Shown one piece after another: positions 46,454-55,231 of a DNA stretch of 64,000 nucleotides. This stretch comes from JADJOY01 sp046331705 [NCBI: bacterium] (GTDB lineage: Bacteria; JADJOY01). The position numbers and the translations under genes were made by a program. Where the stretch lies: positions 1-64,000 of the forward strand of contig JAXLQJ010000038.1 in the NCBI GenBank assembly GCA_046331705.1, given 5' to 3'. Each line of letters starts with the position of its first letter. Within the stretch, counting starts at the first letter, position 1. The notes under the pieces are model-generated. The model did no database searches. It saw only the letters and a program-made list of their open reading frames with translations, and was not told the origin of the DNA.

Positions 46454-47227
46454 ATGAGCAAGAATTTCGAGGTCCTGGAGAAGAGTCTCCGGGAGGGCAC
46501 CGGGTCTGGCACGGGAACGGGTGCGCTGGCACACGCGGGACTCACCCGCGAGGCGGCGCTGGTTCAGCCGGCCACGATCCCGCCGCGTTTCCGAGTGCCC
46601 GACGACGTCGCCGAAGAGTTCATCAAGCTCAAGACCAACCTCGCCATCGGCCGATCCGCCCAGCCGCTACGCGTGATCCTCGTCACGGGCGCCAAGCACG
46701 GGGACGGGACCAGCACGGTGGCGAGCAACCTCGCCATCGCGTACGCCGCCGACGGGAGCCACCGCGTGTTGCTGATCGACGCGGCGTTTCACCGGCCGGC
46801 CTTGCACCGCATCTTCCGTTTTCCGCGCGACCCGGGGCTCACGGACCTGCTGGTGGGGACCGGAGATTTCGAGGAGCCGCTCAAGGCGTCGCCGATCCCG
46901 GATCTCACGGTGCTCACGGCTGGACGTCCCTACGGCAACCCGACGCGGCTCTTGGAGGGCGAGCGCTTCACGCAGTTGCTGGCGTTCGCACGCGAGCGCT
47001 TCGACGTGACGATCCTCGATGCCAGCCCGATCCTGCCGTACTCGGACGCGCGGGTGCTCGCGACGAAGGCCGATGGGTGCTTGCTGGTCATCCAGGCCAA
47101 CCACACCCAGATCTCCGCGGTGGAGCGAAGCAAGCGACAGCTCGTCGCGATGGGCGCGAAGGTGGTGGGAGCGGTGATCAGCCGCCAGCGGCACTTCGTG
47201 CCCGAGTTCCTCCACGAATGGGTGTGA
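46454..47227 (+). CDS. CpsD/CapB-like ATPase with an altered P-loop
   Basis: 257 residues. BY-kinase/ParA-like fold: EFIKLKTNLAIG, P-loop region VTGAKHGDGTSTVASNLAIAYA (79-88), Walker A' LLIDAAFHRPALHRIF, PGLTDLLVGT and Walker B-like VTILDASPILPYSDA. The Lys of GxxGxGK[ST] is Thr86 (GDGTST), and there is no C-terminal Tyr cluster, so tyrosine kinase activity is doubtful; ATP binding may remain through the Walker A' acid residue. Normally it partners the copolymerase encoded next. Confidence 0.82.
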   Translation: MSKNFEVLEKSLREGTGSGTGTGALAHAGLTREAALVQPATIPPRFRVPDDVAEEFIKLKTNLAIGRSAQPLRVILVTGAKHGDGTSTVASNLAIAYAADGSHRVLLIDAAFHRPALHRIFRFPRDPGLTDLLVGTGDFEEPLKASPIPDLTVLTAGRPYGNPTRLLEGERFTQLLAFARERFDVTILDASPILPYSDARVLATKADGCLLVIQANHTQISAVERSKRQLVAMGAKVVGAVISRQRHFVPEFLHEWV

Positions 47228-47252
47228 TGGCGTCCGCCAGGGAGTCGAACGC

Positions 47253-48626
47253 GTGAACGCACCGAGCGGTGGACCCAGCTACGAGAGTAGCTTCTACAAC
47301 TTCCTGTTCGTGCTGTTCAAAAGGAAGTGGACCGTGCTCGCCACGTTCGTGGTGACGCTCGGCTCCATCCTGTTCGGGACCTACCTCGAGACGCCGCTCT
47401 ACGAGGCCTCCACCAAGGTGTGGATCCACAAGAATCCCAAGCAGTCGATCCGCTTCTTCGGCGACATCGAAGTCCCGCAGATGCCGATCAGCCTCTACTC
47501 GCCGACCAGCAACATCGTCGAGGTCGCGGTCGCGCAAGAGATCGCCGTCCAGATGGTCAAGGAAAATGGCCTGGACGAGCGGCGGCGCAAGATCAAGGAA
47601 GAGCCGACCGAGTTCCGCGACGTCTTCATGTACTGGTACAAAGCGGTGCTCAAGGCGCCGATCAAGGCCGTGAAGTGGGTGCTGATCGAGCTGCACATCC
47701 TCGAGCCCTCGCAGCGCGCGTGGTTCGCGGAGGCCGTGGACGAGTTCGCGAACGACGTGCTCGACATCAGCTCGGTGGGTCTCGAGACCGAGGTGATGAG
47801 CGTCGGCGTCTGGCTGGACGATCCGGTGCTCGCGGCGAAGATCGCCAATTCGCTGACCGACGAGGTGATCACGCGCCTGCGCAAGATGGACACCAAGGAC
47901 GCGGACATCTCGTTCGAGTTCGCGCGGGATCAGGTGGTCAACTCGGAGCGCAAGCTGCGCGAGGGCGAGGCCGCAGTCAGTGAGTTCAAGCGCCAGACCA
48001 ACGTGCTCAGCCTCGAGGACGAGAAGCGGATCAAGCTGGATCAGTTCGCCAAGCTCGAAGCCGACCGCACCGAGATCCTCAGCAATCTCGCCCTCTACGG
48101 CGAGAAGCACCGACAGGCGGAAGAGGACCTCAAGCAGCAGCAGGCGCGCTTCGGCTCACTCGAGCTCTATCGCGAGATCGAGAAGAAGGCGCTCGAGTAT
48201 CGTCAGACCGAAGCGAGCCTCCGGGCCAAGATGCAGATCCTCGACCAGGAGATCGATCGCCAGCGCGGCGAGCTGGCGTATCTGAACGAGGTCGAGTACG
48301 AGCTGGCGCGCCTCGAGCGCGACGTCTCCATCAGCCGCACGATCTACAACAACCTGCGGGCCAAGGTGGAAGAGCTCGAGATCCAGCGAGTCAAGCAGTT
48401 GCCCGAGTACGAGCTGCAGGTGATCGATCGAGCCCTGATCCAGCCAGGCGCGGACGCGGACTGGCCCGATTGGACGATCACCATCATCGTGGCCGTCGTC
48501 GTGGCGTTGGTGCTCGCCCTCGGCTTGCCGTTCCTGCTCGAGTTCTGGGACGACACGCTGCGCAACGCACGCGAGGTCGAGGACCGGATCGAGGTCCCCG
48601 TGCTCGCCTCGATCCGCGACTACTGA
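47253..48626 (+). CDS. Polysaccharide copolymerase (Wzc/GumC/CpsC-like)
   Basis: 457 residues from a GTG. Wzz domain: membrane helix near residues 25-45, YLETPLYEASTKVWIHK, then a long periplasmic coiled coil (about 215-385, KLREGEAAVSEFKRQTNVL...) and a second helix near 405-425. No kinase domain, so the ATPase partner is the separate gene at 46454 (CpsC/CpsD arrangement). Controls chain length and bridges to Wza. Confidence 0.9.
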   Translation: MNAPSGGPSYESSFYNFLFVLFKRKWTVLATFVVTLGSILFGTYLETPLYEASTKVWIHKNPKQSIRFFGDIEVPQMPISLYSPTSNIVEVAVAQEIAVQMVKENGLDERRRKIKEEPTEFRDVFMYWYKAVLKAPIKAVKWVLIELHILEPSQRAWFAEAVDEFANDVLDISSVGLETEVMSVGVWLDDPVLAAKIANSLTDEVITRLRKMDTKDADISFEFARDQVVNSERKLREGEAAVSEFKRQTNVLSLEDEKRIKLDQFAKLEADRTEILSNLALYGEKHRQAEEDLKQQQARFGSLELYREIEKKALEYRQTEASLRAKMQILDQEIDRQRGELAYLNEVEYELARLERDVSISRTIYNNLRAKVEELEIQRVKQLPEYELQVIDRALIQPGADADWPDWTITIIVAVVVALVLALGLPFLLEFWDDTLRNAREVEDRIEVPVLASIRDY

Positions 48627-48752
48627 ACGTCGTCTCGCGCTCGTTCCCCCGCGATGGGCCCGAGGGGCCGGTTGCCGGCTCGATCGGGATCGGCGCATTC
48701 GCTCGCTGCCGAAGCGAGCGGACGACGGGTTACGCGCAGTCGACACGCGTGT

Positions 48753-48782
48753 TTGTGCGTGTCGAGAGTCGGGCCATATACT
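48753..48782 (+). promoter_or_regulatory. Possible promoter before the first radical SAM gene
   Basis: Good -10 TATACT (48777-48782) with a weak -35 TTGTGC (48753-48758, 18-bp spacer). The RNA would start near 48789, inside the region before the GTG at 48829. Confidence 0.4.
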
Positions 48783-48828
48783 GGCCTGACGCGCGACCGT
48801 GAAGGTCGACAGCGAAGGAGATCCGCTC

Positions 48829-49947
48829 GTGCTCGAGAACGAAGCAAGCACCGCTGGTGGCATCGACTGGCACACTCACGAGACCGAGTGGTCCCGTCGT
48901 CCCCGCGTCAACAAGACCATTCATGCGGTGAGCTTCCGCGCTCACGGCGGCAAGCTCTTGAAGCGCAATGGCCTGGGAGTCCTCAAGGCCGTCGAGATCA
49001 TGAAGCTCAAGGGCAAGGCCAGCTCGTATTGCTACAACGACCCGGTGGTGCTGCAGATCGAGAACACCAACGTCTGCAACCTGAGCTGCGAGTTCTGTCC
49101 GCGGCACCGCGACAAGAAGTACATCCCGAAGGAGATGGGGATCGACGAGTTCCGGGAGATGCTGGATCCGTGGATCGACTCGGTGTTCTCGATCCACCTC
49201 TTCGGGCGCGGCGAGCCGCTGGTCGGCAAGCACATCTTCGAGATGATCGATCACGCCGCGGGGCGCGGCGTGCCCCACGTCTCCATCACCTCCAACGGGT
49301 TCTTGCTCACGCGCGAGCGGGCGCGGGAGCTCTCGCGGAGCCGCTTGAGCGAGCTCCGGATCTCGGTCGATGGAGCGACCCCCGAGACCTTCCGCAAGCT
49401 GCGGCAGGACGACCTCGGGAAGCTGATGGAGAACGTGCGCTACTTCACGTCGATCTCCGAGATCCCGGTCTCGCTGAACTTCGCGCTCAACGCCGTGAAC
49501 TGGGACGAGATCAAGATGATGCCGGGGCTCGTCAAGGCGCTCGGCGGCAACGCCCTCCGGGTCTTCCCCGTCAACACCTACGACGAGGCGATCGAGGACG
49601 ACATGGGCCTCGGACGCGACAAGCAGCGCCAGTACGGAGCGATCGGGCGCGAGGTCGAGGCGATCTGCAAGGAGCAAGGCCTCCAGTTCATCATGGACAA
49701 GGAAGTCGTGAGCGAGTGCGTGATCCCGTTCGTGATGGCGTTCATCAACGTCGACGGGATGCTCACGCCGTGCTGCAAGCTGGAGGAGATCCCGCTCGAG
49801 GACGTCAAGGCCGAGGGCTTCCGCAAGGCTTGGAATGGGCCACGGATGCGGGCCTTCCGCGATGCGCTGATCACCAAGAACTACCCGACGCCGTGCACGA
49901 AGATTCAGTGCATTCGCGATTTTCGTCCGCAGCCGGGCGAGGCCTGA
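48829..49947 (+). CDS. Radical SAM/SPASM protein of the polysaccharide locus
   Basis: 372 residues from the GTG at 48829, chosen because GAAGGAG at 48814-48820 is ideally spaced; an upstream GTG (48799) lacks a ribosome site. CxxxCxxC cluster C83-NLS-C87-EF-C90 after QIENTNVCN, then HLFGRGEPL and ITSNGFLL of the SAM barrel, and a C-terminal SPASM region with CC near the end (GMLTPCCKLEEI) and final C-x-K-I-Q-C. SPASM proteins modify peptides or sugars; the substrate is not shown here. Two such genes in one glycan locus suggest a sugar or cell-surface modification. Confidence 0.82.
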   Translation: MLENEASTAGGIDWHTHETEWSRRPRVNKTIHAVSFRAHGGKLLKRNGLGVLKAVEIMKLKGKASSYCYNDPVVLQIENTNVCNLSCEFCPRHRDKKYIPKEMGIDEFREMLDPWIDSVFSIHLFGRGEPLVGKHIFEMIDHAAGRGVPHVSITSNGFLLTRERARELSRSRLSELRISVDGATPETFRKLRQDDLGKLMENVRYFTSISEIPVSLNFALNAVNWDEIKMMPGLVKALGGNALRVFPVNTYDEAIEDDMGLGRDKQRQYGAIGREVEAICKEQGLQFIMDKEVVSECVIPFVMAFINVDGMLTPCCKLEEIPLEDVKAEGFRKAWNGPRMRAFRDALITKNYPTPCTKIQCIRDFRPQPGEA

Positions 49948-50092
49948 ACGCGTAGTCGCGCGCGTGTCGCGCGCGGGATCCTGACCCGCCGTCGTCGATC
50001 GACTCGCCATCCTCGACCGCTGGAGCCGAGCGCGGCTCGCCCATGGTCGCGATCCACGAGCGTTTCCCTCATCCACCTCGGGAGGTGGCTTC

Positions 50093-51712
50093 ATGACGCG
50101 ATCCAGAGCCGGCGCGTTGCGCCTGGTCGTCGCCTCGTTCTTGGCCATCGCGCCGCAGTTCGCGTGCGCCGGAGCGAGATGTCCCGGCTACACGCCGCTC
50201 GCCCAGCCGCTACCGCTGCGTTCCGCGGGCGACCAGACGGCGATCGGCCTCGAGTGGGTGTACATCGACATCCACGACTCGGTCCCGGTCCACGCCTCGG
50301 CGCTCGCCGAGATGGGCCTCACCGCCGTCAAGCATTTCCCCAGCCACGTGCTGTGGGGCGACATGCAGTCGGGTCCGAAGGCCGAGATCGACTTCCAGCG
50401 GCTCGACGACTACGTCCGTGAGTACCAGCGCGCCGGGTTCGGCGAGCTGGTCATGTGCCTGCGGGCCAATGCCAAATGGGCGTCGCGAGGCGGCGGTCTG
50501 CTGACCGCGGCGCTCGACAATCCGAATCCGAAGCCGGAGCACTACGAGCGTTACGAGCGTTGGATCCAATCGGTGGTCGAGCGCTACGACGGCGACGGTC
50601 GCGACGACATGCCCGGCTTGCGGTGGCCCGTCCGCTACCTGGAGATCGGGTCCGAGTACTCGAGCTTCGAGGGTGGCCCCGTCTCCGAGTACCTCGAGAC
50701 GCTCGGGCACGCGTACCGCGCGGCGCACCGAGCATCGCCGAACGTGATCGTGGCGCACGCGGCGTTCATGCCGACCACGGCGTTTCGCAAGCGGCCGCCC
50801 GCGACGGTCGAGGGGTATCGGGCCGCCTTCAAGCAGATCGAGGTCGATCCGACCCATGGCATCGAGGATCTGTGGGCCATCCTCGATCATCCCGAGAGCT
50901 TCGACGTCCTCAACTTCCACGCGTTCGCGAGCCCGAGCGAGATCGAGGACACGCTGCGCTGGCTCGATTTCGAGAGCAAGCGGCGCGGCTACCGCAAGCC
51001 GGTGATGATCAGCGACACGTTCCCGACGCCCTTCATCGCCTGGGGACCCGCCACGAGCTGCGACGGCCCCAAGGAGAAGCTCGGCAAGGTGATTCCACCC
51101 GCCGTCGAGGCCGATCGCTGTCGCCTGGCCGAGTTCTTCTCGAAGCTGGTGGCCGACGACGACAAGACCGTCCGCTGGACGCAGGGCTTCGTGGCCGAGG
51201 ATTCGATTCAACGCGCGATCGTGTCCGCCGAGCAGGGCGTGCGGCTCGTGAATCTCGCGTACACCACGGACCTGCCGTTCCTCACCGGACGGCTGATGCG
51301 CGGCGGCGCCGGGATTCCCGCATGGTCGGGATTTCTCGAGCTCAAGGGGAAATGCGTCGACGAGCGTCGCCCCGCGTTCTACGCCACCAAGCAGATGATG
51401 GGCCATCTGCGCGATTACCAGGGCATCCAGCGTCTTGCGTATCCCGACCCCGAGGTGCGCGTGTATCAGATCCGCTCGCCAGGCGCGCCGCGCTGGGTCG
51501 CGTGGCTGGACCCGGGCCGACTGGTGCTCCCGGGAGACGAGATCCCCCGCAAGTCGATCCGCCTCTCCGTGGGTGCCAGCCAGGTGAGCGTCGAGCCCGT
51601 GATCAACGCACGCGGGCAGACCACCGCCGAGCGCACCGGTTTCCCGGCGCCCGATGGGCGCGTGGACGTCACCCTCACGCCTCGGCCGGTGTTCATCGTT
51701 CCCGCGGGCTGA
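50093..51712 (+). CDS. Secreted TIM-barrel glycosidase-like protein
   Basis: 539 residues with a signal peptide (LVVASFLAIAPQFACAG). The body resembles clan GH-A glycosidases such as GH39: WAILDHPESFDVLNFHAFAS, YLEIGSEY with a possible acid/base Glu188, and VMISDTF where the nucleophile Glu would be, but Asp308 is seen. C-terminal beta domain from about 440. In EPS loci such enzymes (e.g. PslG) trim or release the polymer. The altered position means that either the enzyme uses Asp or my alignment is off. Confidence 0.6.
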   Translation: MTRSRAGALRLVVASFLAIAPQFACAGARCPGYTPLAQPLPLRSAGDQTAIGLEWVYIDIHDSVPVHASALAEMGLTAVKHFPSHVLWGDMQSGPKAEIDFQRLDDYVREYQRAGFGELVMCLRANAKWASRGGGLLTAALDNPNPKPEHYERYERWIQSVVERYDGDGRDDMPGLRWPVRYLEIGSEYSSFEGGPVSEYLETLGHAYRAAHRASPNVIVAHAAFMPTTAFRKRPPATVEGYRAAFKQIEVDPTHGIEDLWAILDHPESFDVLNFHAFASPSEIEDTLRWLDFESKRRGYRKPVMISDTFPTPFIAWGPATSCDGPKEKLGKVIPPAVEADRCRLAEFFSKLVADDDKTVRWTQGFVAEDSIQRAIVSAEQGVRLVNLAYTTDLPFLTGRLMRGGAGIPAWSGFLELKGKCVDERRPAFYATKQMMGHLRDYQGIQRLAYPDPEVRVYQIRSPGAPRWVAWLDPGRLVLPGDEIPRKSIRLSVGASQVSVEPVINARGQTTAERTGFPAPDGRVDVTLTPRPVFIVPAG

Positions 51713-51813
51713 GCGCGCCGTCGGGCAGGGCGTCGTTTCGTCGGCGTCGGGATTGAAGTAAAAGATCCAGCAACAGGGGCCGCTCCTGCCACGCGCCCGC
51801 AGCGAGGATCCGA

Positions 51814-53223
51814 ATGCCGACCACCTGGCGACCCCATCTGGATCGTCCGTTCCGTCTCGACGATCTGCTCCTGTTCGCGGTGTTCCTGACCTTGCCGCTC
51901 GAGGGCATGGGCCTCTTGAAGCGCGCACACGCAGGCGCCGGCTTCGCGGGCGGCCTGACGTTCGCCAAGATCTTCATTCTGCTGGCGCTTGCCGCCTGGG
52001 CGGTTCGGACCATCGTCTCCCAGGACCAGTATCTGCTGCGCGCGCTCTTCGGCATCAAGACCACGCTGTTCCTGATGGGCTCGTTGCTGGTGGCTTTCTC
52101 CACGTTGGTTCAGACCAAGATTCGCCCGTATTTCAGCCAGTTCTTCGTCCAGGCGGTCAGCTTGTTCCTGCTCTACCTGCTGATCGTCGGGGTCGTTCAG
52201 GCGCGCACGCGAGTCTTCCAGTGGGCGTTGGCGGCGTTGCTCATCGGCACCATTCCGAGCTCGCTCGGCGGCGTCTACGAGGCGCTCACCGGCCACTTGA
52301 TCATGAAGGGACGCGTGCAGACGCCGCTCGGACCCGAGGCGCTGACGCAGCAGCGTGGGCTCTACAAGTCCGAGTCCGGCCGCTACCGGATCGCGAGCTT
52401 CTCCGGCGATTGCGGCATTCACGGGGTGCACTGGGCCGTCTACGGGCCGATGAGCATGGCGGTCCCGTTCCTGTTCCGGCGTCGCTGGCTCAAGGTCGCG
52501 GGTTGGGGCTTCGTGATGCTCACGGTCGTGAACTGCCTCGGGACGGGCACGCGAACGGGAATGGGGTCGCTGCTCTTCGGGGTCCTGGCGTTCTTCGCGC
52601 TCGCCAAGATTCCGCACAAGCCGCAGATCGCCGCGGCAGCGATCGTCGCCGCGCTCGTGCTCGGAATCATGATGGGGGCTCCGCTGGAACGGATCCTCGG
52701 CAAGGAGCACAAGGCCGAGACGTCGACCGCGTGGCGCTTCGCCATGACCAAGATCGCCATCCAGATGATCGAGGATCATCCGATCCTCGGAGTCGGCGTG
52801 GGCAACTACGTCGGCCTCTACTACAAGTACTGCGAGAAGGTGCCCGAGGCGAACCGGACTCCCGTCATCATGCACAACGGCTATCTGGCCGTGTGGTCGG
52901 AGCAAGGCACGCTCGGCTTGATCTGCTTCCTCGGCTTCTTCGGCTCCGTCGCCCTCGATCTCTTCCGCACGGTGCGTAGACCTGCGAGCCGCTACATCCA
53001 CTTCGCGGCCGCCGGGCTGCTCGGGGGGCTGGTGGCGCACTTGATCACGCAGCTCGGTTATCCGCTGCTCGGTGACGAGCTGGGTTACTGGCTCATGGGC
53101 TTCGGTGTCACGATCACCGAGCTGAATCGTCGGTTGCATGGCGAATATCCATTCCGCGGCATGGCCCAGGAATCCACGTGGTCGTCCGAGCCCGGCGCGC
53201 TCCCCGCTGCCGTGCCGGCGTGA
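51814..53223 (+). CDS. O-antigen ligase/polymerase family protein (Wzy-like)
   Basis: 469 residues with about 11-12 membrane helices and a Wzy_C-type periplasmic loop: GLYKSESGRYRIASFSGDCGIHGVHWAVYGPMSM and the later DHPILGVGVGNYVGLYYKY...MHNGYLAVWSEQGTLGLI, whose Gly-rich G-x-G-x-x-N and H-N motifs mark the family. Polymerises repeat units or ligates chains. Followed by a terminator. Confidence 0.85.
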   Translation: MPTTWRPHLDRPFRLDDLLLFAVFLTLPLEGMGLLKRAHAGAGFAGGLTFAKIFILLALAAWAVRTIVSQDQYLLRALFGIKTTLFLMGSLLVAFSTLVQTKIRPYFSQFFVQAVSLFLLYLLIVGVVQARTRVFQWALAALLIGTIPSSLGGVYEALTGHLIMKGRVQTPLGPEALTQQRGLYKSESGRYRIASFSGDCGIHGVHWAVYGPMSMAVPFLFRRRWLKVAGWGFVMLTVVNCLGTGTRTGMGSLLFGVLAFFALAKIPHKPQIAAAAIVAALVLGIMMGAPLERILGKEHKAETSTAWRFAMTKIAIQMIEDHPILGVGVGNYVGLYYKYCEKVPEANRTPVIMHNGYLAVWSEQGTLGLICFLGFFGSVALDLFRTVRRPASRYIHFAAAGLLGGLVAHLITQLGYPLLGDELGYWLMGFGVTITELNRRLHGEYPFRGMAQESTWSSEPGALPAAVPA

Positions 53224-53235
53224 CGACGGGGCCCG

Positions 53236-53259
53236 ACGGCGGTTGGATCCCGCCGTTTT
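53236..53259 (+). terminator. Rho-independent terminator
   Basis: ACGGCGG (53236-53242), loop TTGGATC, CCGCCGT (53250-53256), followed by TTT (TTTT counting the last stem base). Thirteen bases after the Wzy-like stop; splits the locus into two transcription units. Confidence 0.7.
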
Positions 53260-53277
53260 GCGCATCGATCCGGCGCC

Positions 53278-53304
53278 TGGCGAACGTGCTGCTCGTGCTA
53301 TGGT
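53278..53304 (+). promoter_or_regulatory. Promoter, possibly sigma54-type
   Basis: TGGCGAACGTGCTGCT (53278-53293) has GG, ten bases, then GC, the sigma54 -24/-12 spacing. A sigma70-like -10 (TATGGT, 53299-53304) overlaps downstream but has no clear -35. Either would start the mRNA for the glycosyltransferase at 53460. Confidence 0.35.
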
Positions 53305-53459
53305 AGACGGATCACCTTGATGCGGCGCGCGCTCGGACGTGGTGCGCGGGTCTCGAGGCCGTTTCCCCGTTCGTGAGCCACGCGGGCGCGCGAGCGGGAC
53401 GCGGGCTCACGGCTCGCCGAGCAAACCGGCAGGCAGCGGCGCCGCCACATGCGAGGCTC

Positions 53460-54305
53460 ATGAGTTCCGCGCCCAACGCCACGACCGCCGAGCCCGACGT
53501 CACGCTCGGCATCATCACCTGGAACGCCAAGGCGCTCATGCGCCAGCTCCTCGACTCGATTCGGGAGCAGGTCCACGGCGTCGCGTACGAGATCGTGGTG
53601 GTCGACAACGACTCGCACGACGGCACCAAGGAGATGATCAAGGCCGAGTACCCCGAGGTCCGCCTGTTCGAGAACGAGCGCAACGTCGGCGTGGGACCGG
53701 CGCGCAACCGGCTGTTGCGCGAGTCCCGAGGTCGCTACGTCCTCAGCCTGGACAACGACACCACCATGCTCGCCAACGACGCGGTGGGGATGCTGGTGCG
53801 CACGATGGACGCGCACCCGAACGCGGCGGTGAGTGGTCCCAAGCTGGTCTACAAGGACGGCAGCCTTCAGCTCTCGTGCCGGCCCTTTCCGCGTCCGCTC
53901 AACATCCTGCTCGAGGGTACCGGGCTGAGGCGCTGGTTCGGCACCACCCGCTGGGTGCTCGATTACACGCTGGAGCGCTGGGATCACGCCACGTTGCGCG
54001 AGATCGACTGGATGTACGGCGCGGCGCTGATGATCCGTCGCTCGGCGTTGCCCAAGCTCGGGCTCTTCGACGAGGGCTTCTTCTATCTCTACGAGGACGT
54101 CGAGTTCTGCCTGCGCGCGAAGCGCCTCGGCTACCAGATCCTCTACATCCCCGATGCCGTGATCTGCCACCACCTGGAGCGGGAAGGGCGCAGCGTCCTG
54201 TCGAAGACGCTTCAGGTCCACGTGCGCAGCATCTTGCGGTATCTGCGACGACTCTACTTCGGCTATCCGGATGGTTTCCCGGGTGTGGCGCGGGTCGCGG
54301 CATGA
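53460..54305 (+). CDS. Family 2 glycosyltransferase (WbbL-like)
   Basis: 281 residues from ATG 53460, GAGG upstream. GT-A fold: VTLGIITWNAKALMRQLLDSI, EIVVVDNDSHDGTKEMI, ENERNVGVGPARNRLL, SLDNDT (DxD-type) and the C-terminal MYGAALMIRRSALPKLGLFDEGFFYLYEDVEFCLRAKRLG acceptor/metal motif. Similar enzymes transfer rhamnose in O-antigens. Cytoplasmic. Overlaps the next gene by 4 bases. Confidence 0.9.
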   Translation: MSSAPNATTAEPDVTLGIITWNAKALMRQLLDSIREQVHGVAYEIVVVDNDSHDGTKEMIKAEYPEVRLFENERNVGVGPARNRLLRESRGRYVLSLDNDTTMLANDAVGMLVRTMDAHPNAAVSGPKLVYKDGSLQLSCRPFPRPLNILLEGTGLRRWFGTTRWVLDYTLERWDHATLREIDWMYGAALMIRRSALPKLGLFDEGFFYLYEDVEFCLRAKRLGYQILYIPDAVICHHLEREGRSVLSKTLQVHVRSILRYLRRLYFGYPDGFPGVARVAA

Positions 54306-55231
54306 GCACGGGCGAGAGTGCCACTCCGCATCCCACGGTCTGCTCGCTGTGCGGCGCGGACCAGCCGCGCTTGCGCTACCGGCTGGAGGGCTTCGACACC
54401 GTCGAATGCCCACGCTGCGGACTCGTGTGGATCGTCCTGCAGCTCTCGGAGGACGAGCTACGGCGCCTCTACGGCGCCGAGTACTTCGAGGAACGCGGCA
54501 GCTACTTCTTCGACAACGCGGTTGCCGCGCCCGGCAGCGGCGACGAGACGGAAGTCATCCGCGATTTCCGTCGCGGGGTCGATCGCATCGAGCGCTTTCG
54601 CAAGGGCGGACGGCTTCTCGACGTCGGCTGCGGCGTCGGTGTGTTCCTGGGGGTGGCGAAGGGGCGCGGCTGGGACGTCACCGGTGTCGACGTTTCCGAG
54701 TTCGCGTCGCGCTATGCCCGCGAGAAGCTCGGATTCGACGCCCGCACGGGCAAGCTCCACGAGATCGGTTTCCCGGACAAGAGCTTCGACGTCATCACGC
54801 TCTGGGACGTGTTCGAGCACTTCCCCGATCCCGCTCGCCAGCTCGCGGAGGTTCGGCGGCTGCTCAAGGACGACGGCATCATCCTGCTCGACACGCCGAA
54901 CGAGCGCGGCTTGCTGCGCGAGATCGCACGGTGGGCGTACAAGCTCTCGGGCGGAGCCGTTCAGTACCCCGCACGCAAGCTTCACCACGTCTACCACCTC
55001 TTCTACTACTCGCCCGAGACGCTGACCCGCATGCTCGCGAACGCCGGCTTCGAGATCGTCGACTTCGAGAAGAAGGTCATCCCACCGCTCAAGGCCCGCG
55101 GTTCGGCGGTCGAGAAGGCGATGGTGGGCGCGTTCGGCCGCGTCGAGCGCTGGCTCGGGCGTGAGTTCGAGCTCTTGGTGATCGCGCGAAAGAGCGGTCC
55201 GTCGAGCGCGGAGCAGGGAGCTGCATCGTGA
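54302..55231 (+). CDS. Zinc-ribbon SAM-dependent methyltransferase
   Basis: 309 residues. N-terminal four-Cys zinc ribbon (CSLC...ECPRCG, residues 14-42), then a class I methyltransferase: LLDVGCGVGVFLGVAKGRGWDVTGVDVS, FDVITLWDVFEHFPDPARQL, and RRLLKDDGIILLDTPN. Methyltransferases with this layout are common in polysaccharide loci and modify sugars or lipid-linked intermediates. Coupled to the flanking genes by ATGA and GTGA overlaps. Confidence 0.85.
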   Translation: MSTGESATPHPTVCSLCGADQPRLRYRLEGFDTVECPRCGLVWIVLQLSEDELRRLYGAEYFEERGSYFFDNAVAAPGSGDETEVIRDFRRGVDRIERFRKGGRLLDVGCGVGVFLGVAKGRGWDVTGVDVSEFASRYAREKLGFDARTGKLHEIGFPDKSFDVITLWDVFEHFPDPARQLAEVRRLLKDDGIILLDTPNERGLLREIARWAYKLSGGAVQYPARKLHHVYHLFYYSPETLTRMLANAGFEIVDFEKKVIPPLKARGSAVEKAMVGAFGRVERWLGREFELLVIARKSGPSSAEQGAAS

